DNA of 64,000 bases from Planctomicrobium sp051465645 (lineage in GTDB: Bacteria > Planctomycetota > Planctomycetia > Planctomycetales > Planctomycetaceae). Position numbers and translations under genes: made by a program. Shown here piece by piece: positions 8,409-16,243 of this stretch. Numbering within the stretch: position 1 is the stretch's first letter; each line of letters opens with the position of its first letter. The stretch is taken from the NCBI RefSeq assembly GCF_051465645.1, contig NZ_CP195790.1, forward strand, positions 434,001 to 498,000, read 5' to 3'. The notes under the pieces were generated by a model. The model made no database searches, was not told the DNA's origin, and worked only from the letters and a program-made list of their open reading frames with translations.

Positions 8409-9758
8409 CTACTTCTTCATTTTCATGGTGCGTGATGATGCGACTGCGAGGATTGTGCTGCCAACAATCATGCTTAGAAGGGAGCCCGTCAATGTTCCGA
8501 GCTTTCCGGCATCCAGTAAATTCTCTGGGAGCGCAAGTCCCGCGAGAAAGATCGACATGGTGAAGCCGATTCCGCTCAGGCAGGCTCCCCCTGTCAGTAA
8601 TCCCCAAGTTAATTCAGGAGGACGTTTAGCGATGCTAAGCTGGATTGCAATGGCGGAGAACAGCAGAATTCCCACAGGCTTTCCAATAAAAAGTCCTGCG
8701 GCAATGGCTATTGAAACTGGATCGGTGATTGCATTCAGTTGAAGTGTGACACCTGCATTGGCCAGGGCAAAAAGTGGCATGATTCCAAACGCGACCCATG
8801 GATGCAGGAATGATTCAAGGCGTTCCAGTGGAGCAACACCTTCTCTCACCGCAAACTCAGCCCGATTGAGGAGACGTTGGTGGGCGACCTCTTCATCTCC
8901 ATTCTGCAACTGGTCAAGAGTTCGTTTCATAATATCCCGCAATCGTTCAAAGCCGATCCAAGGATAAGCGGGTGTCATTAGTCCCAGTACAACTCCTGCA
9001 ATGGTGGGGTGCATTCCCGACTGAAATATGGCAAACCAGACAAGTGCCCCGACTAAAACATAAAGTGGAATCTTACGAACTCCGCTGATTCGCATGACGA
9101 ATGTCAATGCAAACCCACATCCCGCAAGAATCAGAGCCCACCATTGAATTGTTTCAGTGAATACCAAGGCAATAATAAGAACGGCGCCTAAATCGTCGAC
9201 GATAGCGAGTGTGAGTAATAAAATCTTCAGGCTGTTGGGGATGCGGTTGCCGAAGATTGCCAGCACTCCCACGACAAATGCAATATCTGTGGCCATCGGG
9301 ATTGCCCATCCCTTTGCAGCGGCCGGATCAAACTCTCCTACGGAAGAGATGCCAACAAAGACTAAAGCCGGGGCGATCATTCCGCCAATTGCAGCCAGAA
9401 TCGGCAATGCCGCCTGTCGAAGATCACGAAGTTCACCAGAAACGATCTCACGTTTGATCTCCAAGCCGACGACAAAGAAGAAGACTGTCATCAACCCATC
9501 ATTAATGACGTGCAGAAGACTTTTCTTGAATGACCAGTCTCCAACGGACACGCCGCAATAGGTTTTCCAAAGCGATTCGTACGCTTCTGACCATGGCGAA
9601 TTGGCGAGTACCAACGCCAGAATCGTGCATCCCATCAACAGGAACCCACTACTTGACTGGATTGCAAGAAATCTTCGGAAGGGAGCAGTGAGGCGATCCA
9701 CGCGGGTCGTGGGCAATAACGGCTTCAGAAAATCGTCATCAAGTTTCGGGTGAGACAT
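8409..9758 (-). CDS. nhaA: Na+/H+ antiporter NhaA
   Basis: Inner-membrane sodium/proton antiporter of 449 residues, exporting Na+ or Li+ in exchange for protons. The twelve-helix NhaA pattern is readable, with the hallmark motifs FFFVVGLEIKRE (93-104), MATDIAF (155-161) and the paired aspartates of the ion site, Asp188-Asp189 in AIVDDLGAV. Length and C-terminus are normal for the family apart from a moderately long N-terminal tail before the first helix. It is transcribed alone. A compact folded element lies just upstream of the start, and farther upstream sits a perfect palindrome shared with the neighbouring marR operon, so control by ions and possibly by the MarR protein is plausible. Confidence 0.95.
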   Translation of the reverse strand: MSHPKLDDDFLKPLLPTTRVDRLTAPFRRFLAIQSSSGFLLMGCTILALVLANSPWSEAYESLWKTYCGVSVGDWSFKKSLLHVINDGLMTVFFFVVGLEIKREIVSGELRDLRQAALPILAAIGGMIAPALVFVGISSVGEFDPAAAKGWAIPMATDIAFVVGVLAIFGNRIPNSLKILLLTLAIVDDLGAVLIIALVFTETIQWWALILAGCGFALTFVMRISGVRKIPLYVLVGALVWFAIFQSGMHPTIAGVVLGLMTPAYPWIGFERLRDIMKRTLDQLQNGDEEVAHQRLLNRAEFAVREGVAPLERLESFLHPWVAFGIMPLFALANAGVTLQLNAITDPVSIAIAAGLFIGKPVGILLFSAIAIQLSIAKRPPELTWGLLTGGACLSGIGFTMSIFLAGLALPENLLDAGKLGTLTGSLLSMIVGSTILAVASSRTMKMKK

Positions 9759-9780
9759 CAGTCCTGTTGATCTCCAGTAT

Positions 9781-9820
9781 TTCGGTTGAAGGCTTTAGTC
9801 CAGGCGCCTGAGTTCCGGCG
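9781..9820 (-). promoter_or_regulatory. Candidate structured leader of nhaA, possibly nhaA-I (lithium) riboswitch
   Basis: Read on the minus strand this stretch can pair CGG with CCG around an inner AGGC/GCCT helix and includes the self-complementary CAGGCGCCTG (9801-9810). It ends 22 bases before the nhaA start codon, where a riboswitch expression platform could mask the ribosome binding site. RNAs of the nhaA-I class (Li+ sensors) are known upstream of nhaA in several phyla. The match to that class is from memory, not from a covariance search. Confidence 0.4.
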
Positions 9821-9946
9821 ATCTAAAGGGGGGCGAGTCGACAGGTCGCCTTTCACGATGTAAAGAATGGGGTCTGTCGTCCCAAGTAGGCAGTCGGGGC
9901 TATTGCCGTTTCAGTAAGGGAAGGTACTTCTGCCCTACTCGCCTCA

Positions 9947-10123
9947 ATGAAAGAACTCACCAACTATAGCGACAGCGAGATGCTACATCTCCTGACCCGC
10001 AGGCTGGTGAGTTCCGATTTGAGTATCGATCAAGTTCTGAAGCGGATCAAGACGTTTGGAGAGAATCTGGGGAAACGGCAGGGGATTCGGTCTCCTGATG
10101 GGCATTTTGTGGTTTACATGTAA
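9947..10123 (+). CDS. Possible small ORF, 58 residues
   Basis: Open frame too short for most gene callers: MKELTNYSDSEMLHLLTRRL and on to a C-terminal HFVVYM. The composition is that of a soluble, mostly helical, basic protein and codon use resembles the neighbours, but there is no ribosome binding site at a suitable distance and no recognised family. Its last codons and stop overlap the palindrome TTTACATGTAAA. It could be a small protein, the remnant of a longer gene, or chance. Confidence 0.3.
   Translation: MKELTNYSDSEMLHLLTRRLVSSDLSIDQVLKRIKTFGENLGKRQGIRSPDGHFVVYM
10112..10123. promoter_or_regulatory. Orphan MarR-type operator TTTACATGTAAA
   Basis: Perfect 12-bp palindrome identical to the core of the operator before the pirin gene. 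The flank to its right (GGCTAAAA) also resembles that of the pirin site (GGTTAAAA). It is not directly before any recognised gene: azoR ends 30 bases to the right, and nhaA begins 354 bases to the left. Confidence 0.5.
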
Positions 10124-10153
10124 ATTAGTTGGCTAAAATGTGGTGAAGGCTGA

Positions 10154-10780
10154 TCAGAATGTTGCCGCGAGTTCTTGGGCTGTGGCGATCGCCTTGGATT
10201 CTGTCTTGCGGACATCTTCTGGTGCTGCAAGTGTTGGTTCGACCAGCACTGACTGGATGTCTTTGAACCCGATGAATCCCAGAAGAAAGTCGAGATATCC
10301 TTTCTGGAAATCGATCCCTTTCATCTCTTCACTGGAGTAGGCTCCGCCGCGGGCGTAAATGACAGTGATTGGTTTTCCTGTTACCAGACCGCTATAGCCA
10401 GTGGCAGGGTCAAAGCTGAATGTCTGGCCGGGTTGTGCAATGACGTCAATGTAATGCTTGAGCCTGTAGGGGATGCCGAAGTTCCACATTGGCAGGCTGA
10501 TCACGTACTTGTCGGCGGCTTTGAATTCATCACAGAGGCTCACGACTGCATTCCAGGCCTGCTGTTGTTCTGGGGAGAAGCCTTGCCCGTGCAGTACCTG
10601 ATACTTGGCATCGATCGTGAATCCGTCAAATTCTGGCAGTTTCCTTTCCCACAGGTCGAGAGTGACCACCTCATCGTTTGGATGGGATGCTTTGTATGCT
10701 TCAAGAAACACGTTCGTCACAGCGATCGACTTTGAACGAGCCTTGCGTGGTGATGCTTCGATATAAAGTAACTTAGCCAT
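10154..10780 (-). CDS. azoR: FMN-dependent NADH-azoreductase (AzoR/AcpD family)
   Basis: Flavodoxin-like quinone/azo reductase of 208 residues, cytoplasmic, using FMN and NADH. The N-terminal phosphate-binding strand and loop (LLYIEASPRKARSKS, 4-18), the PMWNFGIPYRLKHYID segment (about 97-112) that contacts the flavin, and the TVIYARGG strand (about 149-156) are all present. These enzymes detoxify quinones and related electrophiles. It is the last gene of a leftward marR-pirin-azoR group, 68 bases after pirin, and is therefore likely induced together with it when the MarR-type repressor is released. Confidence 0.9.
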   Translation of the reverse strand: MAKLLYIEASPRKARSKSIAVTNVFLEAYKASHPNDEVVTLDLWERKLPEFDGFTIDAKYQVLHGQGFSPEQQQAWNAVVSLCDEFKAADKYVISLPMWNFGIPYRLKHYIDVIAQPGQTFSFDPATGYSGLVTGKPITVIYARGGAYSSEEMKGIDFQKGYLDFLLGFIGFKDIQSVLVEPTLAAPEDVRKTESKAIATAQELAATF

Positions 10781-10848
10781 GGGGCTTCCCTGTTCTGCTG
10801 TCTTTGGTTTGTATTTCTAAGTCGACCACGGTGAGTGTCATCGTGGAC

Positions 10849-11649
10849 TCAGGCAAGATCGAAAAGTAAAGCGTCAGTGTGGGTGACCGCTTCGATATGC
10901 AGCGGTGTTGCTCGACTGGTAGCGATTGCGTCGCCGTCACGCAGGCGAGTCCCGTTGACGATGAGTTCTCCGCGTGCGACTTGAAGCCAGGCGTGTCGAT
11001 TCTTCTCGACGGTGTAGGCAAGCGTTTCGCCGGGCAGCAGATTGGTTGCAAAGATTGAGGCATCCTGTCGAATGGCAACTGCAGCCTTGGTTCCTTCAGG
11101 ACCTGCGATTCGCTTCCACTGCTGGCGTTTCTCGTCGATCGTGACTTTCTGGTCGCTGTATCGTGGGCTGACTCCTCGCATTGCTGGCTGAATCCAGATC
11201 TGCAGGAAATGGTTGCCGAGTTCGCTGCTCGGGTTGTATTCGCTGTGAGTGATTCCAGTGCCAGCGGACATCATTTGAATGTCATCTGGTGTGATGATTG
11301 CTCCGCGGCCAGTGCTGTCTTTGTGCTGCAGTTCTCCGTCCAGGATGTACGAGATGATTTCCATGTCACGGTGTGGATGGGTTGGAAATCCGCGACCTGG
11401 AGCAATGCGGTCATCGTTAATGACACGCAGTGAACGGAACCCCATGTGCCGCTGGTCGTAGTAGCCTGCGAACGAGAATGAGTGATAGCTTTTCAACCAC
11501 CCAAGATCAGTTTGTCCACGCTCTTTTGCCTGTCGGATTAGAAGGTCTGCAGGTGTTGACTGTTGCCCGAGAACTGAGATCGGGTTGGCGGCAACGTGAA
11601 TCAAACCTGCAGAGGTGACTGCCAAAGCGGTGCGTCGTGAGACTTCCAT
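10849..11649 (-). CDS. Pirin family protein with export signal
   Basis: Two-domain cupin of 266 residues; pirins bind a metal and some oxidise quercetin. The metal site is visible as HPHRDMEI (His91, His93) with the GELQHKD motif (His109) and the DIQMMSAGTGITHSEYN segment that follows. Residues 1-28 contain SRRTALAV followed by a hydrophobic stretch, a Tat-like signal that is unusual for pirins, which are normally cytoplasmic. It follows marR by about 50 bases and precedes azoR. A perfect 14-bp palindrome 22 bases before its start codon is the probable MarR operator. Confidence 0.9.
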   Translation of the reverse strand: MEVSRRTALAVTSAGLIHVAANPISVLGQQSTPADLLIRQAKERGQTDLGWLKSYHSFSFAGYYDQRHMGFRSLRVINDDRIAPGRGFPTHPHRDMEIISYILDGELQHKDSTGRGAIITPDDIQMMSAGTGITHSEYNPSSELGNHFLQIWIQPAMRGVSPRYSDQKVTIDEKRQQWKRIAGPEGTKAAVAIRQDASIFATNLLPGETLAYTVEKNRHAWLQVARGELIVNGTRLRDGDAIATSRATPLHIEAVTHTDALLFDLA

Positions 11650-11671
11650 GTTCTTATCCTTTTTGATTATT

Positions 11672-11685
11672 GTTTACATGTAAAC
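11672..11685. promoter_or_regulatory. MarR-type operator before pirin
   Basis: Perfect 14-bp palindrome GTTTACATGTAAAC in the marR-pirin intergenic gap, 22 bases upstream of the pirin start. The same sequence in less perfect form lies before marR itself, the classic layout of MarR autorepression plus control of the adjacent operon. Confidence 0.65.
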
Positions 11686-11701
11686 GAAGTGGTTAAAAAA
11701 G

Positions 11702-12172
11702 TCATGAGTTGATCGCTGAACGAACATCTTCGAGCATCTGAATGAGTCGCTTCAGGTCTGCTTTCTTTGCACCTTTCATGAGCGATGCATGCATATCGAG
11801 AATCGGCTGATCGAGTCTTGCCAGCAGTTGGAGCGCCTCTGGTTTTAATTCAATTGTGTAGACGCGACGATCTTCATTTGATTGGGTCTTGCTGATGAGA
11901 TCCGAGGCCAGCAGTTGGTCGACAACCCGAGTAATTGCTGGGGCCACCTGAATCATTCGTTCTGCGACTTCAAGGCAAGGCATGGGCTTCCCTTCACCTC
12001 GAAGAATCCGCAAGACATTGTATTGAGACGACGTCAATCCGTACTCGCGTAAGAGGCGAGCAAGTCGGTTCTCCAGCAAGTCGCTTGTCCGCAGGAGGGC
12101 CAGCGTTGCTTCCTGTTCAATGGAGGCAAAGGGCCCCCGCTTTTTCAATTCTTCGCGAAGTGGTGTTGTCAT
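11702..12172 (-). CDS. MarR family transcriptional regulator
   Basis: Winged-helix dimeric repressor of 156 residues. The DNA-binding part reads LREYGLTSSQYNVLRILRG (about 42-60), LEVAERMIQ (recognition helix region) and the wing with SNEDRRVYTIEL (about 117-128), which carries the conserved D-R-R of the family. N- and C-terminal helices would form the dimer. Being first in the leftward group with a pirin and an azoreductase, it probably senses an electrophile, quinone or oxidant and represses its own operon through the TTTACATGTAAA-type sites found here. The ligand is inference. Confidence 0.92.
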   Translation of the reverse strand: MTTPLREELKKRGPFASIEQEATLALLRTSDLLENRLARLLREYGLTSSQYNVLRILRGEGKPMPCLEVAERMIQVAPAITRVVDQLLASDLISKTQSNEDRRVYTIELKPEALQLLARLDQPILDMHASLMKGAKKADLKRLIQMLEDVRSAINS

Positions 12173-12202
12173 TGTGTGCTCAAGTCTTCCTGATGGATTT
12201 TA

Positions 12203-12216
12203 GTTTACATGTCATG
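12203..12216. promoter_or_regulatory. Imperfect MarR-type operator before marR
   Basis: GTTTACATGTCATG lies 30 bases before the marR start codon; the left half matches the pirin-site palindrome exactly and the right half partly, as expected for weaker autoregulation. Confidence 0.5.
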
Positions 12217-12470
12217 TTGTTGTCCGTCAAGTGCAGTAGGATTTGAAGAGACGTCTAAGGAATCTGTCTGCAATCGTCGTGGTCTTCAACTGTCTTGAAG
12301 ATTACGCAAATTAACTGCTCGACCAATTTCACTGCGGTCGGCTATACTCCACGAAGCATTTGAGGAGAAGGACTGTTCCAGGGACGCTGAGATCCTCTCT
12401 GGCGACGACTCCGTTTTTTTGAATGCTTCAGGCCGATTTTAGCTGACAACTCTGTTGAAAGTGCTGGCTT

Positions 12471-14618
12471 ATGGCTGCTGCGAAGACGATTCACGAGAAG
12501 TTGACCGAGATTGTGGGAAATCTTTGGTGGAGCTGGCAGCCAGAAGTCACCGACATCTTTCGAGAAATCGACCCGATCTTGTGGTCTGAGCTGTCGCATA
12601 ACCCAATTCTCCTTTTACGCGAGTATCCACCGGAAAAGCTGGAACTGCGTGCTCGTACCGAGGTGCTGCACTCGCGTATTAACGCGGCGTACCGCGACAT
12701 GCGGGAATACCTGATTTCGCAGGAAACTTGGGGAGACACCCACGCTGGTGTTCTCGGGTTTCGACCTGTCGCCTACTTCTCCGCTGAATTCGGCCTTCAT
12801 GAATCCTTTAGGATTTACTCTGGTGGCTTGGGGATTCTGTCCGGCGACCATATGAAGAGTGCTTCTGATCTCGGGATCCCGATGGTCGGCGTTGGGCTCT
12901 TCTATAACGAAGGATATTTCACACAGCTTGTCAGCCAGGACGGTTGGCAACAGGAAGAGTATTCACGCGCCGATCCGAATGATCTGCCGATATCAGAGGT
13001 GACCAAGCCAGATGGCGAGGTCCTGTCGATCACGATTGATACCCGCGGCGGTCAGATTCATGCCAAGGTCTGGTGCGTTCATGCGGGGCGCATTCCAATC
13101 TATCTGCTCGACTCAAACGTTCCTGAGAACTCGCCAGAGGATCGCGCATTGACTGCTCGATTGTATGGCGGAGACCAGCGGACCCGAATTCGTCAGGAAC
13201 TGTTGCTCGGTGTGGGCGGTGTGAAAGCACTGTCGGCGTTGGGGATCAAGCCGCGCGTGATTCACATGAACGAAGGGCATTCTGCGTTTGCTTCACTGGA
13301 GCTGATTCGGATGCGGATTCAGGAGGATGGAATCTCGTTTGAGCGCGCCTTGCGAGAAACGGCGGCGATGGGAGTCTTCACGACGCACACTCCTGTTCCG
13401 GCCGGTCACGATCGTTTTGACAGCGGCCTGATGGAAGAGCATCTTGGCCCATTGCGTGATCAACTCCATCTGGACCATCAAGGATTGATGGGGCTGGGGC
13501 GAATTGACCCGAACAATCATGACGAAACATTTTGCATGACTGTGCTGGCGTTTCGGGCCAGTCGCCGAGCCAACGCCGTTTCAAACCTGCACGGTGTTGT
13601 GAGTCGACGCATGTGGAGAAATCTCTGGATCTGGCGGAATGAAGATGAAATTCCCATCGGTCACATTACCAATGGGGTGCACGTCAGCACCTGGCTCGCT
13701 CAGCATATGCAGTCCTTGTACAACCGCTACCTGCCCATTAACTGGATGCAGCGAACTGGCGAGCCGGAGGTCTGGGCGGAATTCGACAAGGTGAAGTCGT
13801 CTGAGTTGTGGGAGACGCACCTGTCGTTGAAGAATCGCCTGATTCAACATGCTCGCTATTTGTTAACGAGGCAGGCAAAACGCTATGGATTGGGGGCTGA
13901 TGTTATCAGCACTTTCCAGTCGTTTCTTGAGCCTCAACATCTCCTGATTGGCTTCGCCCGACGCTTTGCTCCTTATAAGCGTGCTGACCTTCTGATGCGC
14001 GATCTGGAATTGCTGGAGCGGATTCTGAGTGATGCGGACCGGCCAGTGCAGTTCGTCTTCGGGGGGAAGGCACATCCTGCAGACGAGCTTGGCAAGCAGA
14101 TTATGCAACGCATTTATCGCTTGTCTCAGGAACCGGCGTTCAAAGGCAAAATTGTCTTTCTTGAGGACTACGATATCAACCTGGCCCGTTATCTGGTTCA
14201 GGGAGTGGATGTCTGGTTGAACAACCCGCGACGGCCACTGGAAGCATCTGGAACCAGCGGACAGAAAGTTGTGTTGAATGGCGGATTGAATCTCTCTGTT
14301 CTCGACGGATGGTGGGCTGAAGCCTTTGATGGGCAGAACGGCTTTGCAATCGGAGACGGTTTGATTCATGCAAATCAGGACATTCAGGACGAACGCGACG
14401 CGAAGTCACTCATGTCAGTTTTGCAGGAACAAGTGATTCCATTGTATTATGATCGGAATCAGGACGACCTGCCTGAAGGTTGGATTCTCCGCATGAAACG
14501 GGCCGTCGCCACGTTAGGCTGGCGGTTCAATGCCGATCGAATGGTGATGGATTACGTGACTCAGGCATATATCCCTGCAGCGGGAGGGACCTCTTGCAAC
14601 ATGACATTCCCATCCTGA
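12471..14618 (+). CDS. glgP: Alpha-glucan (glycogen) phosphorylase, GT35, DUF3417 type
   Basis: Releases glucose-1-phosphate from glycogen in the cytoplasm using pyridoxal phosphate. The 715-residue protein opens with the DUF3417 domain (NLWWSWQPEVTDIF, 18-31) found in the short bacterial alpha-glucan phosphorylases, followed by the GT35 core: SAEFGLHESF (about 104-113), GGLGILSGDH, VGLFYNEGYF and HMNEGHSAF. The PLP site is EASGTSGQKVVLNGGLNLS near residue 585, with the Schiff-base lysine in GQK. It is somewhat shorter at the C-terminus than the roughly 850-residue actinobacterial type. Its 3' end overlaps the start of the downstream HEAT-repeat gene by 25 bases, so the two are translationally linked. 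Confidence 0.93.
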   Translation: MAAAKTIHEKLTEIVGNLWWSWQPEVTDIFREIDPILWSELSHNPILLLREYPPEKLELRARTEVLHSRINAAYRDMREYLISQETWGDTHAGVLGFRPVAYFSAEFGLHESFRIYSGGLGILSGDHMKSASDLGIPMVGVGLFYNEGYFTQLVSQDGWQQEEYSRADPNDLPISEVTKPDGEVLSITIDTRGGQIHAKVWCVHAGRIPIYLLDSNVPENSPEDRALTARLYGGDQRTRIRQELLLGVGGVKALSALGIKPRVIHMNEGHSAFASLELIRMRIQEDGISFERALRETAAMGVFTTHTPVPAGHDRFDSGLMEEHLGPLRDQLHLDHQGLMGLGRIDPNNHDETFCMTVLAFRASRRANAVSNLHGVVSRRMWRNLWIWRNEDEIPIGHITNGVHVSTWLAQHMQSLYNRYLPINWMQRTGEPEVWAEFDKVKSSELWETHLSLKNRLIQHARYLLTRQAKRYGLGADVISTFQSFLEPQHLLIGFARRFAPYKRADLLMRDLELLERILSDADRPVQFVFGGKAHPADELGKQIMQRIYRLSQEPAFKGKIVFLEDYDINLARYLVQGVDVWLNNPRRPLEASGTSGQKVVLNGGLNLSVLDGWWAEAFDGQNGFAIGDGLIHANQDIQDERDAKSLMSVLQEQVIPLYYDRNQDDLPEGWILRMKRAVATLGWRFNADRMVMDYVTQAYIPAAGGTSCNMTFPS

Positions 14619-15826
14619 TTCTGCCTGTCAGAAGCCCCGCCGAATTCAGAGGGATTGCGCGGAGGGTGTATGCCGCCTGTCTGGTCGCTGTTCTGATGGG
14701 GAGCGCTGCTGTTGCAGCCAGTGTTCAGGAAGGGCGATTGTACGGCGGCAAACCAATTACATACTGGCAAGAGTATGTGAAGACGAATTCGTTGGCGGAT
14801 CTCGGTGAGCCAGAGACGGTCGACTCGCTGATTGAGATCGTTTCGGACACCGGGTTGAACTGGTCGCAGCGGCGACAGATGGCGTTGATGCTGGGGAGGA
14901 TCGGGCCTCGTGCCAAGGCTGTGGTGCCTGTCTTTGTCCGCTTTTTGAATAGCGATGAAGCAGACAAGATCCATTCGCGGCTGTGGGCTCTGCGTGGATT
15001 GGCACTTCTCGGGACGGTCGCAGAAGCGGCCACTCCAGATGTTGCTCGGATTGCGAACGATGATTCCCTGCCCTTCTACGTCAGGGCCACTGCACTGGAA
15101 ACTCTTGCTTCAGTTGGGGCCAATCGGCCAGAGTCGGTCGAAGTGTTACTGAAGGCGCTTCAAACGGATTCAAGGTCAACTGTGGATGCTGATCGAATTC
15201 GCATGATCGCTGCGGAATCACTGTCGTTGCAGGGAGCGAACGCAGCGGCGGCGATTCCTGAGCTTGTCCGCGCTTTGGAAAGCCACAATGTGCTGCTTCA
15301 GCGTGCAGCGGCGACTTGCCTGGGAAACATTGGACCGTCGGCCGAGGTTGCAGCGTCGGGACTGGTCGATTTGCTTCTGTTTTCGAATGGACTCGAAGCG
15401 TGTGAGGCGGCTGCAGATGCTTTGGCGAAAATCGGTCCGGATGGGGTGCGCTCCCTGTCCCGGTTGATGAAAGATACCGATGCGAACGTCCGCAGACTTG
15501 GTGTTCGCGGGTTATCCAAGGCCCCTCAGAGCAGTGTGACCGAGACTGGATTACTGGCCGGGTTGATGGATTCGATGCCGATCATTCGAGTCGAGTCAGC
15601 TGAACCGCTGCTGCAATTTCCCTCTTCTCGACCCAAGGCGGTCAACGCACTCTGCGATGGTTTGGCTTCCTCTGATCGAAATACGCGTCTGGCTGCGTAT
15701 CGAGCGTTACAGCGTCATTCAGATGTTGTCGAGATTCTACGGCCTCGACTCAGGGATGTGTCGCAGGATGCCTCGCTGTCGAACCAGTCGAGAGAAGCGG
15801 CAATGAAACTGCTGGGAAACGACTGA
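14594..15826 (+). CDS. Exported HEAT-repeat protein
   Basis: Unnamed protein of about 410 residues. The chosen TTG start at 14594 has GGGAGG six bases upstream and overlaps the glgP end; an open frame reaches further up to 14480 but would run through glgP. Residues 1-43 give an N-terminal basic stretch and a hydrophobic core ending in AAVAAS, a signal peptide or anchor. The rest is HEAT/PBS-lyase-like repeats (RGLALLGTVAEAATPDVARI, ATCLGNIGPSAEVAASGLVD, ADALAKIGPDGVRSL), a solenoid for protein-protein contacts in the periplasm. Linkage to glgP is by overlap only; no role in glycogen use can be read from the sequence. Confidence 0.8.
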   Translation: MQHDIPILILPVRSPAEFRGIARRVYAACLVAVLMGSAAVAASVQEGRLYGGKPITYWQEYVKTNSLADLGEPETVDSLIEIVSDTGLNWSQRRQMALMLGRIGPRAKAVVPVFVRFLNSDEADKIHSRLWALRGLALLGTVAEAATPDVARIANDDSLPFYVRATALETLASVGANRPESVEVLLKALQTDSRSTVDADRIRMIAAESLSLQGANAAAAIPELVRALESHNVLLQRAAATCLGNIGPSAEVAASGLVDLLLFSNGLEACEAAADALAKIGPDGVRSLSRLMKDTDANVRRLGVRGLSKAPQSSVTETGLLAGLMDSMPIIRVESAEPLLQFPSSRPKAVNALCDGLASSDRNTRLAAYRALQRHSDVVEILRPRLRDVSQDASLSNQSREAAMKLLGND

Positions 15827-16243
15827 ATGCGGTGTTGAGCAGCATCATTTCCGCATCGCATCAGCTCAGATCAAATTGCGCTTGTTGATGTTGTCTGCTG
15901 TATCTTTCCGCTGCGGACGCATTGTTCGCTGTGATATTTTTCGCACTGCAGTGAAATTACTCGCATGAGTGGTAACACGCTGTTTTGCTCAGCAGTGCAG
16001 TTCGGTGTTAAGTTACGTATCTCTTTGTCTTGTATGTGTTTGTGTGTGGTTTTTTGGCAAATTGTCATCTTGAGGGAAAGTGAACAGAAGAGAGGAAACT
16101 GGCCGAATAGTGTGTCTGTGCTGCGATGATTAGCGATTTTGCCATTGGCGACGATTGTGTCGAATAGCTACAAGTCGTTCAATCCGTTGAGTACGCCTGT
16201 TCAGTGTCTGCCAGTTTGCCCCCCCTCTAAAAGATTACACATC
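15827..16243. other. Intergenic region before the response regulator
   Basis: AT-richer stretch of about 400 bases without a convincing gene. It should hold the regulator's promoter; no repeat or strong hairpin was seen. Confidence 0.5.
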
